From contig NZ_MVOL01000002.1 in the NCBI RefSeq assembly GCF_002018875.1, positions 248,001-312,000 on the forward strand: 64,000 bases of DNA. The letters run 5' to 3'. The stretch is from Pseudomonas sp. MF4836 (GTDB lineage: Bacteria; Pseudomonadota; Gammaproteobacteria; Pseudomonadales; Pseudomonadaceae). The notes beneath the pieces are model-generated. The model had not been told where the DNA came from, ran no database searches, and saw nothing but the letters and a program-made list of their open reading frames with translations. This document shows, piece by piece, positions 43,059 through 51,695 of this stretch. Made by a program: the position numbers and the translations under genes. Position 1 is the stretch's first letter, and the number at the start of each line of letters is the position of its first letter.

Positions 43059-43552
43059 GTCGCGAATTTTTTAAAAGTATTGCGGGTGAAGAATTTTTCT
43101 GTGTGGGTAGTGATATTTTGGGCTACTCCTTGGAGGATTTGGAGAGAATAGAAAGACTTTACGATGTGCGTATCAGTGGTCAGTTAAAATCATTCTTGCT
43201 TGAAATGGGGCGAAGTGACGGTGGGCTGATTGGGGATTCGATTATACAGCTGTATCGTCCGTCTTGGAGAATACGTGCGCATCTGCTTTTTCAAGTTGAT
43301 TTTTTTAGCCAGATGCAAGAGTCAGGGAATTATGTGTTTCTCAATAAACCATTTGTGTTGGCTTGGATTTCTGAGACACAGTACTATTTTGTTCAGACTT
43401 TATTGGCAGATGACGCTATTTATCATTACGATTCCAATGTCGAAAGTGTAGTAAAAACCAGGTGGGATATTTGTTGTTTTATGAAAAGTCTAGTGAGTGA
43501 AAGGGTTGGAGATATGAAGGTAGGGGTGGTTGGTAATTTGTTAGAAATTTGA
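43055..43552 (+). CDS. SUKH (SMI1/KNR4) family immunity protein (module 7)
   Basis: 165 aa, intact. The N-terminal half (SLEDLERIERLYDVRISGQL followed by FLLEMGRSDGG) is typical of SUKH immunity proteins, which are often paired with nuclease and deaminase toxins. It overlaps the deaminase-type tip by 4 bp (ATGA). It probably neutralises the active form of that toxin in competitors. Confidence 0.78.
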   Translation: MSREFFKSIAGEEFFCVGSDILGYSLEDLERIERLYDVRISGQLKSFLLEMGRSDGGLIGDSIIQLYRPSWRIRAHLLFQVDFFSQMQESGNYVFLNKPFVLAWISETQYYFVQTLLADDAIYHYDSNVESVVKTRWDICCFMKSLVSERVGDMKVGVVGNLLEI

Positions 43553-43643
43553 GTGAAAGAGAGGTTGTGCTCGTGTGATCTCTCGGTAGTTAGGTGTGGT
43601 TGTCAAAAACTGATGCATGAGTATCGTAGGCTGTTGTATGTAG

Positions 43644-44030
43644 TTTAGAACTGCTAATGAGTTACTCGTGAATGAATCTCAAGGCGGTATCGGCGCTATG
43701 TCCAATAACGGGAGGTGTAGTGGGTCATTGCGAAAGCTGGACTATATTGGAGCAACTTTGACTACTCATGTATCTGAAAGCTTAAAGCGTCATGGTTTTA
43801 AAGATTTTCAGTAGGTTGATAATATAATTAATAATGCGATACATAAAATTGTGCAGAGAGATGGTGCGACTGTCTTTGTACAGAAAACGGGTGCTGGTAG
43901 TAAGGCAAGATATAACCTTGTCGTCGACGGTGAGAAAGGGATTGTCACTGGTATGCGTAACCTCAAAAAGCAAGAAGTAAAAATATGGCGCGTAACCAAG
44001 TTAGGAGGGGTTACCTTTTTAAATGAATAA
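43644..44030 (+). pseudogene. Orphan toxin tip with an in-frame stop (module 8)
   Basis: The frame reads TANELLVNESQGGIGAMSNN, then HVSESLKRHGFKDFQ, a TAG at 43812-43814, and VDNIINNAIHKIVQRDGATV, YNLVVDGEKGIVTGMRNL to a stop at 44030. The C-terminal part resembles RNase-like tips (a short basic alpha/beta domain), which is inference. The stop overlaps the next immunity gene. Confidence 0.62.
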
Positions 44031-44477
44031 GTTATTAGATATTTTTCTTAAAGCGGAAGCTGGAAGCTTAATATTTTCGCCTGCCGAGGTACGTAAGAGT
44101 GAGGGCGTATTTGACTTCAATATTGTCTGTGTCTTAGCTAAGAAATTTTCTGGATTCTTACCGGGAAGCTTTACCTGCAGACTATACCGCAGTGATATAG
44201 AAAGATTGGTTTCTTACTTTGATAGGCATGTGCGAGGCTTGATGGTTGGAGAGCTGGTTGAGTCGCCCCTTATGTGCCTTTGGAGGGTGATATACAAATA
44301 AAAGGTTTGGATGGTGATGTGGTTGATTTGTCTGATGGGTACTTTTCGATAAGTGTATTATTTAATTGTGGTAAGGCTAATGAGCTTTCCTCTAATATAT
44401 ATTTTGGACTTGAGGCTGTTGTTGGTTTGACTGAATTAAATGAGTTTTGTGAGAGACTTAAACGCTTGATTTTTTAG
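44023..44477 (+). pseudogene. Orphan immunity gene, frameshifted (module 8)
   Basis: The frame starting at ATG 44023 (MNKLLDIFLKAEAGSLIFSP) leads to VESP near 44270; the coherent continuation (VPLEGDIQIKGLDGDVVDLS to CERLKRLIF) lies in another frame and stops at 44477. A one-base change joins them into about 150 aa. The overall pattern resembles WapI-type immunity proteins, with low certainty. Confidence 0.6.
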
Positions 44478-44480
44478 TAA

Positions 44481-44514
44481 AAAATAATCCACGGCTTTCG
44501 TCGGGGATTATTTT
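44481..44514. terminator. Terminator closing the orphan-module array
   Basis: AAAATAATCC pairs with GGATTATTTT around a short inner stem, followed by a T-run. It lies directly after the last immunity frame and next to the end of the SymE-like remnant on the other strand. Confidence 0.7.
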
Positions 44515-44655
44515 TATTGTTCCGCGGTAATCACCAAGTATCCCTTCATCACCCGCACTTTAACGTTCTCGTTTACCTCAACCCCCGCCTGTCGTAACTA
44601 CAGCTGCGTAGCCTGATCCAGTGCGCGGGTCGGGCGACGGTGTAGCTGTTGTATT
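44514..44655 (-). pseudogene. SymE-like toxin remnant
   Basis: On the minus strand, LRQAGVEVNENVKVRVMKGY followed by LVITAEQ and a stop is the C-terminal signature of SymE-type small toxins. Upstream, the frame is interrupted by a TAG; another frame upstream gives SYTVARP, which resembles the usual N-terminal part. Rhs and CdiA loci often carry SymE-like genes beside them. The stretch 44660-45160 shows no other gene. Confidence 0.5.
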
Positions 44656-45165
44656 TGTTGTTTACCAGGTTGAAATCGGCGGCGATTTTCAACCGGCGGT
44701 CAGTGACGAGAGATATTTTTATTGAAGTGGCCGTATCGCTAACAAGCAGTTTTTAATTCGAGGGGGTGTAAGTATTTTAGGATCTGGTATGAGTATTTCG
44801 TACTTTAGTAATTGAGTTTTTTGCAGGCGATAAAAATGGGCGGCTGACGCCGCACATTTTCCGTCATATAGAAAGCTGTTTCGGTGGCTTCCGCCCGACG
44901 ACATCAGAGGGTAGAGCGTGAGTTAGGCAAACTTTTCACAGGCTAGTCTCAGTTGTACAGAGGTTGTCTGGAGGCGAAGTTGAATTTTCTGAGTGGGATA
45001 TAAGGGCCGCTTATAAAGCTTCTGAGCTGTTGCTATGACTTGGTTTTTGAGTCAGTATTTTAAGCGTGTTTTTAGCGGCGTATGGATTAAGTGCGAGTTG
45101 CTTCGTTTTCTCGTTTTAAAAGGTGTTGCTTGAAAGTTGTGCTGATCAATACAAGGATGATTCAA

Positions 45166-45642
45166 ATGATGAAGGCTCTCTTTAAAACGGCTGCTGTATT
45201 CTCGGTAGCCCTGCTTTACGGTTGTGCTTCGGCCCCGTCGATGGAGAAGATGCAGGATGAAGTCGCTCACTATTCGCTGCCCAAACCTGTAGTTGCCGAC
45301 AAGGGGCTGGTCTATGTCGTTCGCCCTAGCAATGTTGGGATGATGGTACGCTTCAATGTCTTCCTCGATGACAAGGAGGCCGACTCGGAAATGGGCTATA
45401 ACCGTGGTAACCAGTACATCTATTTTTACGTAACCCCGGGTCAGCACGTGATCAGTTCCAAGGCTGAAAACTGGGCAGACATGCCTATAACGGTCAAGGC
45501 GGGTGAGGTGGTCTATCTCAAACAGGAAGTTGAAGTTGGCGTGATGATGGCACGTAACAGTTTGAAGATGTTGAGTGATGTGGAAGGCCGTTATCTGGTC
45601 AAAGATGCAGCGCTGGGCACTGTTGCTAAAGAGAGCAAGTAG
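45166..45642 (+). CDS. Putative lipoprotein (DUF2846-like)
   Basis: 158 aa from ATG 45166, seven bases after AAGGA. The leader ends in the lipobox LLYGC. The mature part (GLVYVVRPSNVGMMVRFNVF and GNQYIYFYVTPGQHVISSKA) matches the pattern of DUF2846-type lipoproteins; the function is unknown. It is followed by a terminator and appears monocistronic. Confidence 0.75.
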   Translation: MMKALFKTAAVFSVALLYGCASAPSMEKMQDEVAHYSLPKPVVADKGLVYVVRPSNVGMMVRFNVFLDDKEADSEMGYNRGNQYIYFYVTPGQHVISSKAENWADMPITVKAGEVVYLKQEVEVGVMMARNSLKMLSDVEGRYLVKDAALGTVAKESK

Positions 45643-45676
45643 TATTCGATTGATCTGTATTTGGATCAATTTCGAG

Positions 45677-45710
45677 CAAAAAAGGGCGACTTTCCAGTCA
45701 CCCTTTTTTG
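45677..45710 (+). terminator. Rho-independent terminator of the lipoprotein gene
   Basis: A 15-bp stem with one mismatch (AAAAAAGGGCGACT and AGTCACCCTTTTTT) ends in a T-run, 35 bp past the stop. Confidence 0.82.
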
Positions 45711-45800
45711 CTTATAGGAATACGTGTTCCTCCATCCGCCGTGTTGTCACCTTTATCAAATCACAGTCATCCCGCAGCCAGCGCTGTCCCCGGCTAGCCC

Positions 45801-46364
45801 TCAAGTATCAGTCGGCACCTCATCCCAATCGTCGCCATAGCCCACCAGCCAGCTCAAGGCATAGCGCCGTTCGTACACCACCCCGGGGTGGAGTTCCTCG
45901 GGCATCGGTTTGTTGAACAACTGGGCGTCGCGCACCCGCCAGTGCTGTTGATAGAGCTCGCCTTCGGCGGCTTCGATATCGGCCGCCGGGCGCAGTTGGG
46001 CCTGGGCGATAAAGGCTTTAGGGTCGTTCATGGCCTGGGCCAGCAGGCGGATGCTCTTCAGGTCTGCCGTCAGGTTCAGCGCCGGAAGCTGGTCGAGTCC
46101 GCCCAGGGCCCAGGCCACTGCGACCAGGCCTTCGGCGCGCCAGCTGAAGTTGACCAACTGCTGCTCGGTGGGCTCCGGTTGCTGGTAAAACGCCCGTTCC
46201 TCATCCGAGAAAAACGCCTCGACACCGTGCTGCTTGACCCAGGCCAGTTCCGGCGAGTCCGCTGCCGAGTAGGTGCGCGACACGGTGGCCGTCAGGGCCA
46301 GCAGGCGCTGCGCGACCTGTTCCGGGGTGCGTGGGCTCATGGCGTCATCGTCGTGGTCGGTCAT
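45801..46364 (-). CDS. DUF4272-type protein
   Basis: 187 aa, no signal peptide. The motif FSWRAEGLVAVAWALGGLDQ and the C-terminal WRVRDAQLF are characteristic of the DUF4272 family, whose role is unknown. It may be co-transcribed with the exported protein gene upstream on the same strand (83-bp gap). Confidence 0.78.
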   Translation of the reverse strand: MTDHDDDAMSPRTPEQVAQRLLALTATVSRTYSAADSPELAWVKQHGVEAFFSDEERAFYQQPEPTEQQLVNFSWRAEGLVAVAWALGGLDQLPALNLTADLKSIRLLAQAMNDPKAFIAQAQLRPAADIEAAEGELYQQHWRVRDAQLFNKPMPEELHPGVVYERRYALSWLVGYGDDWDEVPTDT

Positions 46365-46447
46365 CTGCTGCGAAGCTCCATTTCTCTGGCCGAACGGGCC
46401 GGGAGGGCGATCCTGGCACAGCCCTCGGCGGTGTTCAACGTGTGGCG

Positions 46448-47020
46448 TCAGTCGGTTTTTGCGTGCAGTTTGATCAGCCCGGTGGGCAATTGGTCGAGCT
46501 CTTCGTAGGCATCGCGCGGGCCGTACACCAGGTAGCGGTGGCTGCTCTCATGGCCGACATTGTTGAAGATGACCCGTGGCCCCTGGGCGGTCACCTGCAC
46601 CCATCCGGGGCGGTTTCTTTCGGCAAAATCGATGCGCTGCACCTGATTGCCCTGGGGGTCCCAGTAGAACGCCGCGCCTTGCAGGTAATTGGCGGTGAAC
46701 TCGCCGGACAGTAGCAGCAGGTGGCTGTTGGTACCGGTGGCCACGCATTGCCATTGCACATTCATGCCCAGTGAATCGTCTTCGCTGTTGTAGAGCAGCC
46801 AGGTCTGCGTCCCATGGCGCAGGCGATAGATAAATGAATCGACAAAGGCGGCGCTGCGCAGCAAGGCCAGCCGCTGGGAAGAGCCCGCCAGCTCGCAATC
46901 GATCACGGTCCTGGCCGGCGCCGCTGCCCAGGCGTGGGTTGTGAGCAGCAGGGGCAGCAGTCCGAGTAACAGGCGGCGCAGGGTTAGCGACAGGGTGGGC
47001 ATAAGGGGGGTGGCTTCCAT
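46448..47020 (-). CDS. Hypothetical exported protein
   Basis: 190 aa; ATG 47002 is an alternative start six codons later. A signal peptide (LTLRRLLLGLLPLLLTTHAWAAA) precedes a beta-rich domain with two Cys residues (TVIDCELA, QWQCVATG). No known family. Likely periplasmic. Confidence 0.6.
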   Translation of the reverse strand: MEATPLMPTLSLTLRRLLLGLLPLLLTTHAWAAAPARTVIDCELAGSSQRLALLRSAAFVDSFIYRLRHGTQTWLLYNSEDDSLGMNVQWQCVATGTNSHLLLLSGEFTANYLQGAAFYWDPQGNQVQRIDFAERNRPGWVQVTAQGPRVIFNNVGHESSHRYLVYGPRDAYEELDQLPTGLIKLHAKTD

Positions 47021-47091
47021 GGCGAGATGTTGAGGCGGTGCGGGTCGTACCTAGTAATATGGCGGCACTTTTTTTACCAGCTGATTTGTGA

Positions 47092-47688
47092 ATGCCTGAG
47101 TACAGCCCGTCTGCGAGTGAGCCCATCATGTTGTTTCCCGAGCACATCAGCCTGTGGGCCGATGGGGGGGAACTGCCGGCGCTGGCCACGCCTTTGCCGG
47201 GCCCTTTCCGGGTATTGCGTTATGGCTGGCTGGTGCTGGTGCTCGGGTTGCTGGGGGCGGTGGCGCTGGGGCAGCAGGTGCTGGCGCTGATCCTTGGCGT
47301 GTCGATTGTGATGATTCCATTGCTGGTCCTGGGTGTGCGCCGGTTGCTGTTTCCGCCTGCTCGCCCCAACGCCTGGTTCGACGCCCAGGGCCTGCACCTG
47401 GCCTGCGGCACTGAAACAGCCCCCGGTGGCGTTTACCGGCACTTCATTGCCTTCGGTGATATCACCCGTATCGCGAGCCTGGATCAGTCGATCGATCTGC
47501 CGCGGCGCGGTCATGCCCAGTACCGCACCTACCTCGTCGAAACTCGGCAGTTTTTGGGCGACGACACCTGCATACACATCAGCACCCAGCAGAGCCTGGA
47601 AGCGCTGCACAGCGTACTGGAGCGCCTTAGGCAACTGCCCGCAGCGGCCCATATCAGCCTGCCGCCGACGCACCGGTACGGCGTCTGA
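47092..47688 (+). CDS. Hypothetical membrane protein with two helices
   Basis: 198 aa. Two adjacent hydrophobic helices (about 45-62 and 66-83) are followed by a C-terminal cytoplasmic-type domain (AYRTYLVETRQF region) with PH-like character. Start 47092 could instead be ATG 47128. Not recognised as a known family. Confidence 0.6.
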   Translation: MPEYSPSASEPIMLFPEHISLWADGGELPALATPLPGPFRVLRYGWLVLVLGLLGAVALGQQVLALILGVSIVMIPLLVLGVRRLLFPPARPNAWFDAQGLHLACGTETAPGGVYRHFIAFGDITRIASLDQSIDLPRRGHAQYRTYLVETRQFLGDDTCIHISTQQSLEALHSVLERLRQLPAAAHISLPPTHRYGV

Positions 47689-47705
47689 ACCGTGTCCAAA
47701 GCGCA

Positions 47706-49556
47706 TCAGTCGGGTGACGCATCGAGACGCATCCGCGCCGCCTCTGTGCACTGCGCAAGCCGTGGGTCGTTGTCTTCGAGGAGGTAGGCCTCGACCCGCA
47801 GGTGCAGGCGGGGCATTAGCCGATCCAGCAGTTGCTCGCAGTTGCGCTGGCTGTAGTTCTGCTCGCCGGTAAGACGGCTGACGAGGCGCAGCAGAAGGTT
47901 CTCCCGGGCCTGGACCAGCAGCACATAGTGCCGGCTATCGGGCAGGCGCAGCAGCCAGACGCCGCCGGCAATGCGCAGCAGCGGGGCCAGGGTCTGAGCC
48001 AGTTTGTTGACTTCCACGGCGGCCAGTTCATGGGCGTGATACTGCGGCGGGCCCTGCTCGGCGTTGGTCTGTTTTTGCAGGCGGTCGGCCTGTTGCCGAT
48101 AGTGGCTGGCCTGCTCCCAGTCCTGCGCGGTCATGGCCAGCATGCTCAATTGGCGCAAGCTGCCCAACTGGTAGGGCCCGGGCTCGGCGGCCAGTTGTTG
48201 CCAGCGTTGCGCGGCGGCTTGATGCTCCCCGGCCTGGTACAGGCTGAAGGCCTGCTGCTGGCGCAGGGCGCGGTGTTCCGGGTCCTGCTCCAGGGCCTCT
48301 TCCAGCAATGAGGCGGCCCGGGGGTTGTCGTCCAGGTGGGTGCGATACAGCCAGGCCAGGCGGGCGATCTCATCACTGTTGAGGCTGCGGATCCGTTGCT
48401 TGCGCAACAGCTCGTGGTGTTCGCCGACCAGGGCCTGATAGTCCTCGCGGGCGTCGTTGCAGCGCTCGCGGATGAACTCGGCAAATTCTTGGTCCAGACG
48501 TTGCGCCAGGGCATGGTGCTGTTCTCCCAGCCACGCCTGGGCGGCGCTGGGTTGAGCGCGTTGCCAGTTCAGGGGCAGGTCGGTGCGTGCGGTGTCGATG
48601 CCCAGCGCGGCCAGGCGCTCTGCCAGTGCCGGGTGGGTGTCGCTGCGTTCGGTGCTGTTGCACAGTTCGGCGTGCAACCAGGTGCCGGCCTGGGCGGCGT
48701 CCACCGGGGTCGCCAGCAGGCCGTGGCGCGCCAGTTCAAGCAGGGGTTGCAGGTTGTCCCGGGGCTGGTTCACCGCCTGGGTGTAAAGCCTGGGCCAGTA
48801 GTCCTCGGCCAAGGCGCGGCGTTGCAGGGCGGTGCCGATCAGGGCCTGGGCGAAGGTGTCGGCGCCGCAGACTCGCGCTGCCTCGGCGTCGGCCTGGTAT
48901 TCACAGTGGCGGGCGAAATCCAGGCTGATATCGAGAAACCTCGGCACGTACCACTCCACGAACAACCGCAGCGGGGCGCCGCTCAGGGTGCGATTGCGCT
49001 CCAGTCGGTCGCTGACGGCCTGCCATTGCAGGCGGGCGAAATACACCCGGCTGGCGTAGCGCCCGTGGCGATGGGCAATGTGCGCGCATTCGTGGGCGAG
49101 GATGGCTGCGCAGGCTGCGGGCGACAAGGTGTCGAGCAGCGGCAGCCCCAGCCACAGCACATTGCGGGTGCGGCCGGCGAGCACCCGGTGCTGGCGAATG
49201 CTGGCGTTGAACTGGCTGTTGAGGTACACCGCATCCAGCCTGGGCGCGCCCAGCTCGCTGCGGATCCGCTCCAGTTCGGTGAACAGCTGCGGCACCTGCT
49301 CGGGCAGCAAGGGGATGCCGTCTTCATCCCCCTGGACCCGGCTGCTGAACGGAACCTTGAGCATCACCAGGCCGAACGGCGCGGCGGGGAAGGTCGCCAC
49401 CGCCGCCAGCACCCCAAACAGCCCCGGCAAGGCCACCAGCAACAGCGCCGGCAGCAGGCAGAGCAGCAGGCCCAGGGTCAGCAGCGCTACATCCCCCAGC
49501 AGCAGCCAGGCGCTGATCCGCAGCCGGTGTCGACGCAGGTTCGGCATTTCACTCAT
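47706..49556 (-). CDS. M48-family metallopeptidase with TPR-like tail
   Basis: 616 aa from ATG 49556; the longer frame overlaps the upstream gene. Two N-terminal membrane helices (about 14-65) precede an M48 peptidase domain with the zinc motif ILAHECAHIAHRHG (HExxH-type: H-E-C-A-H). The C-terminal third is helical and repeat-like (LARLAWLYRTHLDDNPRAAS) and could bind partners. It probably cleaves or checks inner-membrane proteins. It is coupled by a 4-bp overlap to the DUF4034 gene upstream. Confidence 0.85.
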   Translation of the reverse strand: MSEMPNLRRHRLRISAWLLLGDVALLTLGLLLCLLPALLLVALPGLFGVLAAVATFPAAPFGLVMLKVPFSSRVQGDEDGIPLLPEQVPQLFTELERIRSELGAPRLDAVYLNSQFNASIRQHRVLAGRTRNVLWLGLPLLDTLSPAACAAILAHECAHIAHRHGRYASRVYFARLQWQAVSDRLERNRTLSGAPLRLFVEWYVPRFLDISLDFARHCEYQADAEAARVCGADTFAQALIGTALQRRALAEDYWPRLYTQAVNQPRDNLQPLLELARHGLLATPVDAAQAGTWLHAELCNSTERSDTHPALAERLAALGIDTARTDLPLNWQRAQPSAAQAWLGEQHHALAQRLDQEFAEFIRERCNDAREDYQALVGEHHELLRKQRIRSLNSDEIARLAWLYRTHLDDNPRAASLLEEALEQDPEHRALRQQQAFSLYQAGEHQAAAQRWQQLAAEPGPYQLGSLRQLSMLAMTAQDWEQASHYRQQADRLQKQTNAEQGPPQYHAHELAAVEVNKLAQTLAPLLRIAGGVWLLRLPDSRHYVLLVQARENLLLRLVSRLTGEQNYSQRNCEQLLDRLMPRLHLRVEAYLLEDNDPRLAQCTEAARMRLDASPD

Positions 49557-51553
49557 GACGCAGGTTTGGGTGGCAGGTCGTCGGGGCTGATGTTGCCGCG
49601 CTTGAAAAAGGCCCCGACCACCGTGCCCATGGTCTTCACCAGGCTGTGGGAGTTGAGCACCTCGCGTTCGATTTCCTCGATGCCCTCGTTGTCCGGCAAC
49701 AGGCGGGTGGCGTGCTGGGCCCATTCGATGGCGGCAAAACGGCTGCGCTTGGCGCCGCGTCCGTTCATGTAGGCCAGGGCGATTTCCGCACAGGCGCGGG
49801 CGGCGGCCCAGTCGTCCTGGTCGTCGATCAGCGAGCGCAGGTAGCCTTGCACGCCTTCTTCCTGCTCGTCGAGGGTGCCGAAGTCGCGTTGCAGTACGCC
49901 GATTCGCAGCCGGGCGAATGCTTCGCAGCGCGGGTCCTCGCGGGACTCCTGCAGCAGTTGGCGCACGGCGTTGAAGTGCTTGCGCTCGTTGAAGTCCAGG
50001 CCCTGGCTGAACAGCCGGTCCCAGGCCATGTTGTACTTGGCCAGGGCCGAACCGTCGGCCACTGCGCGCTCCAGCCAGAACTCGCGGGCGGCGTCATTGA
50101 TATAGCTCTCCGGGGTGTTGCTGCGGCTGCCCCGGTGAATGTCGTACATGGCACTGGAGGCGTCGTGTACCCGGCGTTCGGCGCATTGTCGGATCAAGTA
50201 GTAGCCCGCCTCATGGGCGCCGCTGTCCCACAGCAGGTAGCCGGCATTGAGGATATTGAAGTTGTCGTCCATCTGGTTTTTGCTCAGCACCGCGGCGCGG
50301 TTGAGCAGCGTGCGTGCGCGCTCCGCATCGTGAGCAAAGCCCCAGAGCCCGAACTCGTGACCCACGGCGGCCAGGGCCAGCGGGGTGGCCAATTCATCCA
50401 TGCGGCACATGCGTTCGATCGCGTCTCTGAAGACGTCGATGTGGTCCGTCATCTGATGGATCAGGGTCAGGTAGGCGAAGCTGTGGAACGGGCCGTCGAC
50501 CTCACGGAAATACACCCCGGGCGCAAAGGCCGCGACGCTGGCCACATGCAGCGAGTAGGCGCGCGCTTCGTCGTTCAGCGAGTAGCTGCAGAAGTTGGCG
50601 AAGCGGCCCAGGGCATCGCCGCGCTCTTCGGGCCGCAGGTCGCGTTGCAGCCAGGCTTCGAAGCGCGTCTGGAAGGCTTGCGCGGTGCTGACTTCATCGG
50701 CGGCCGGGTAGTCGCTGATGGCGTCGTACGCGCCGACCCAGCGGATCGCGTTGCGTTGCGCTTCGTCCAGCCCGGTGGCGAGTGGGCCGCTGGCCAGGCC
50801 TTCGATGTCTTCGTAACTGCCGCCCCAGCGCGGCCGCAGGTAATTGGTGTAGGCCAGCAAGGCTTCGAGGCAGGCGGGGCGCCATTGCAGGATCTGATGC
50901 AGCCAGTAGTCCTGGCCCTGGTCCATTTCGTGGGCCTCCCGGGTCGGCAGCAGCTTCGGCAGCGCCTGAGGCGCTTGGGCCAGTGGGGTCAGGCCATAGT
51001 CGGCCAGGTGTGCCAGGGCCTGGGCCAGCAGTTCCGGCTCCTGGTCGTTGGCGGCGCAGGTGACGGCGGGCTGTTGGCGGAACAGTTCCAGCAGCCAGGC
51101 CGGCTCCTGGAAGTGTGACGACAATTGCAGCATGGCCATGCCGGCTGCCACCGGGCGCGACGAGCGCTGCATGGCGGTCAGCAGTGCTGCGGTGGCGTTC
51201 TCGCAGGCCATGGCTGCGCCCAGCCAGCAGTCCTGGGACACGCCCTGGGCCCAGCCGTAGCCGCGGATGTCGGTGGCGCGGCCAAAGCAGAATTTGCCCC
51301 AGATCAGTTGTGGGTGATACGCCTCGGGGCAGGCCGCGATCCAGGCCTGGAGAAACTGCGCCACGGACGCATAGGACTGGGTGCTGTAGTCGAACAGCGT
51401 CCCGGCCTGGGTTGCATCGATGTAGGGATGGCTGCCAGTGGGCGCCTCGAGCCATTGCGCCTCGAGCTCGTTGTAGTAGTGATCCAGCTCGGCATAGGCG
51501 GCAGTGCGTACCAGATCACGAACGTGCAGGCGCAGGGTAGAGAGGGTATGCAA
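49553..51553 (-). CDS. DUF4034-type protein
   Basis: 666 aa without a signal peptide. The N-terminal region (ELDHYYNELEAQW) and SEL1/TPR-like helical stretches toward the C terminus match DUF4034 proteins. Function unknown; its stop overlaps the M48 peptidase start (ATGA), so the two are made together. Confidence 0.75.
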   Translation of the reverse strand: MHTLSTLRLHVRDLVRTAAYAELDHYYNELEAQWLEAPTGSHPYIDATQAGTLFDYSTQSYASVAQFLQAWIAACPEAYHPQLIWGKFCFGRATDIRGYGWAQGVSQDCWLGAAMACENATAALLTAMQRSSRPVAAGMAMLQLSSHFQEPAWLLELFRQQPAVTCAANDQEPELLAQALAHLADYGLTPLAQAPQALPKLLPTREAHEMDQGQDYWLHQILQWRPACLEALLAYTNYLRPRWGGSYEDIEGLASGPLATGLDEAQRNAIRWVGAYDAISDYPAADEVSTAQAFQTRFEAWLQRDLRPEERGDALGRFANFCSYSLNDEARAYSLHVASVAAFAPGVYFREVDGPFHSFAYLTLIHQMTDHIDVFRDAIERMCRMDELATPLALAAVGHEFGLWGFAHDAERARTLLNRAAVLSKNQMDDNFNILNAGYLLWDSGAHEAGYYLIRQCAERRVHDASSAMYDIHRGSRSNTPESYINDAAREFWLERAVADGSALAKYNMAWDRLFSQGLDFNERKHFNAVRQLLQESREDPRCEAFARLRIGVLQRDFGTLDEQEEGVQGYLRSLIDDQDDWAAARACAEIALAYMNGRGAKRSRFAAIEWAQHATRLLPDNEGIEEIEREVLNSHSLVKTMGTVVGAFFKRGNISPDDLPPKPAS

Positions 51554-51695
51554 GGGGCATCATCCTTGATCGGGTAAGGGGGCGGCGCAGTCCGGGGTTT
51601 GCGCGTGGGGCGTATCGCATGGGGCATCGCGCCCGGGCTGCGGTAAAAAATCCGCGTGATATTAATACAATGGCAGGCGTGGCGCAGCCGGATGT

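Noticed and set aside
38000..44500. CRISPR array or plasmid-like tandem repeats in the low-GC region
   Set aside because: No regularly spaced repeats; similarity between parts is limited to the toxin tails and the shaft relic.
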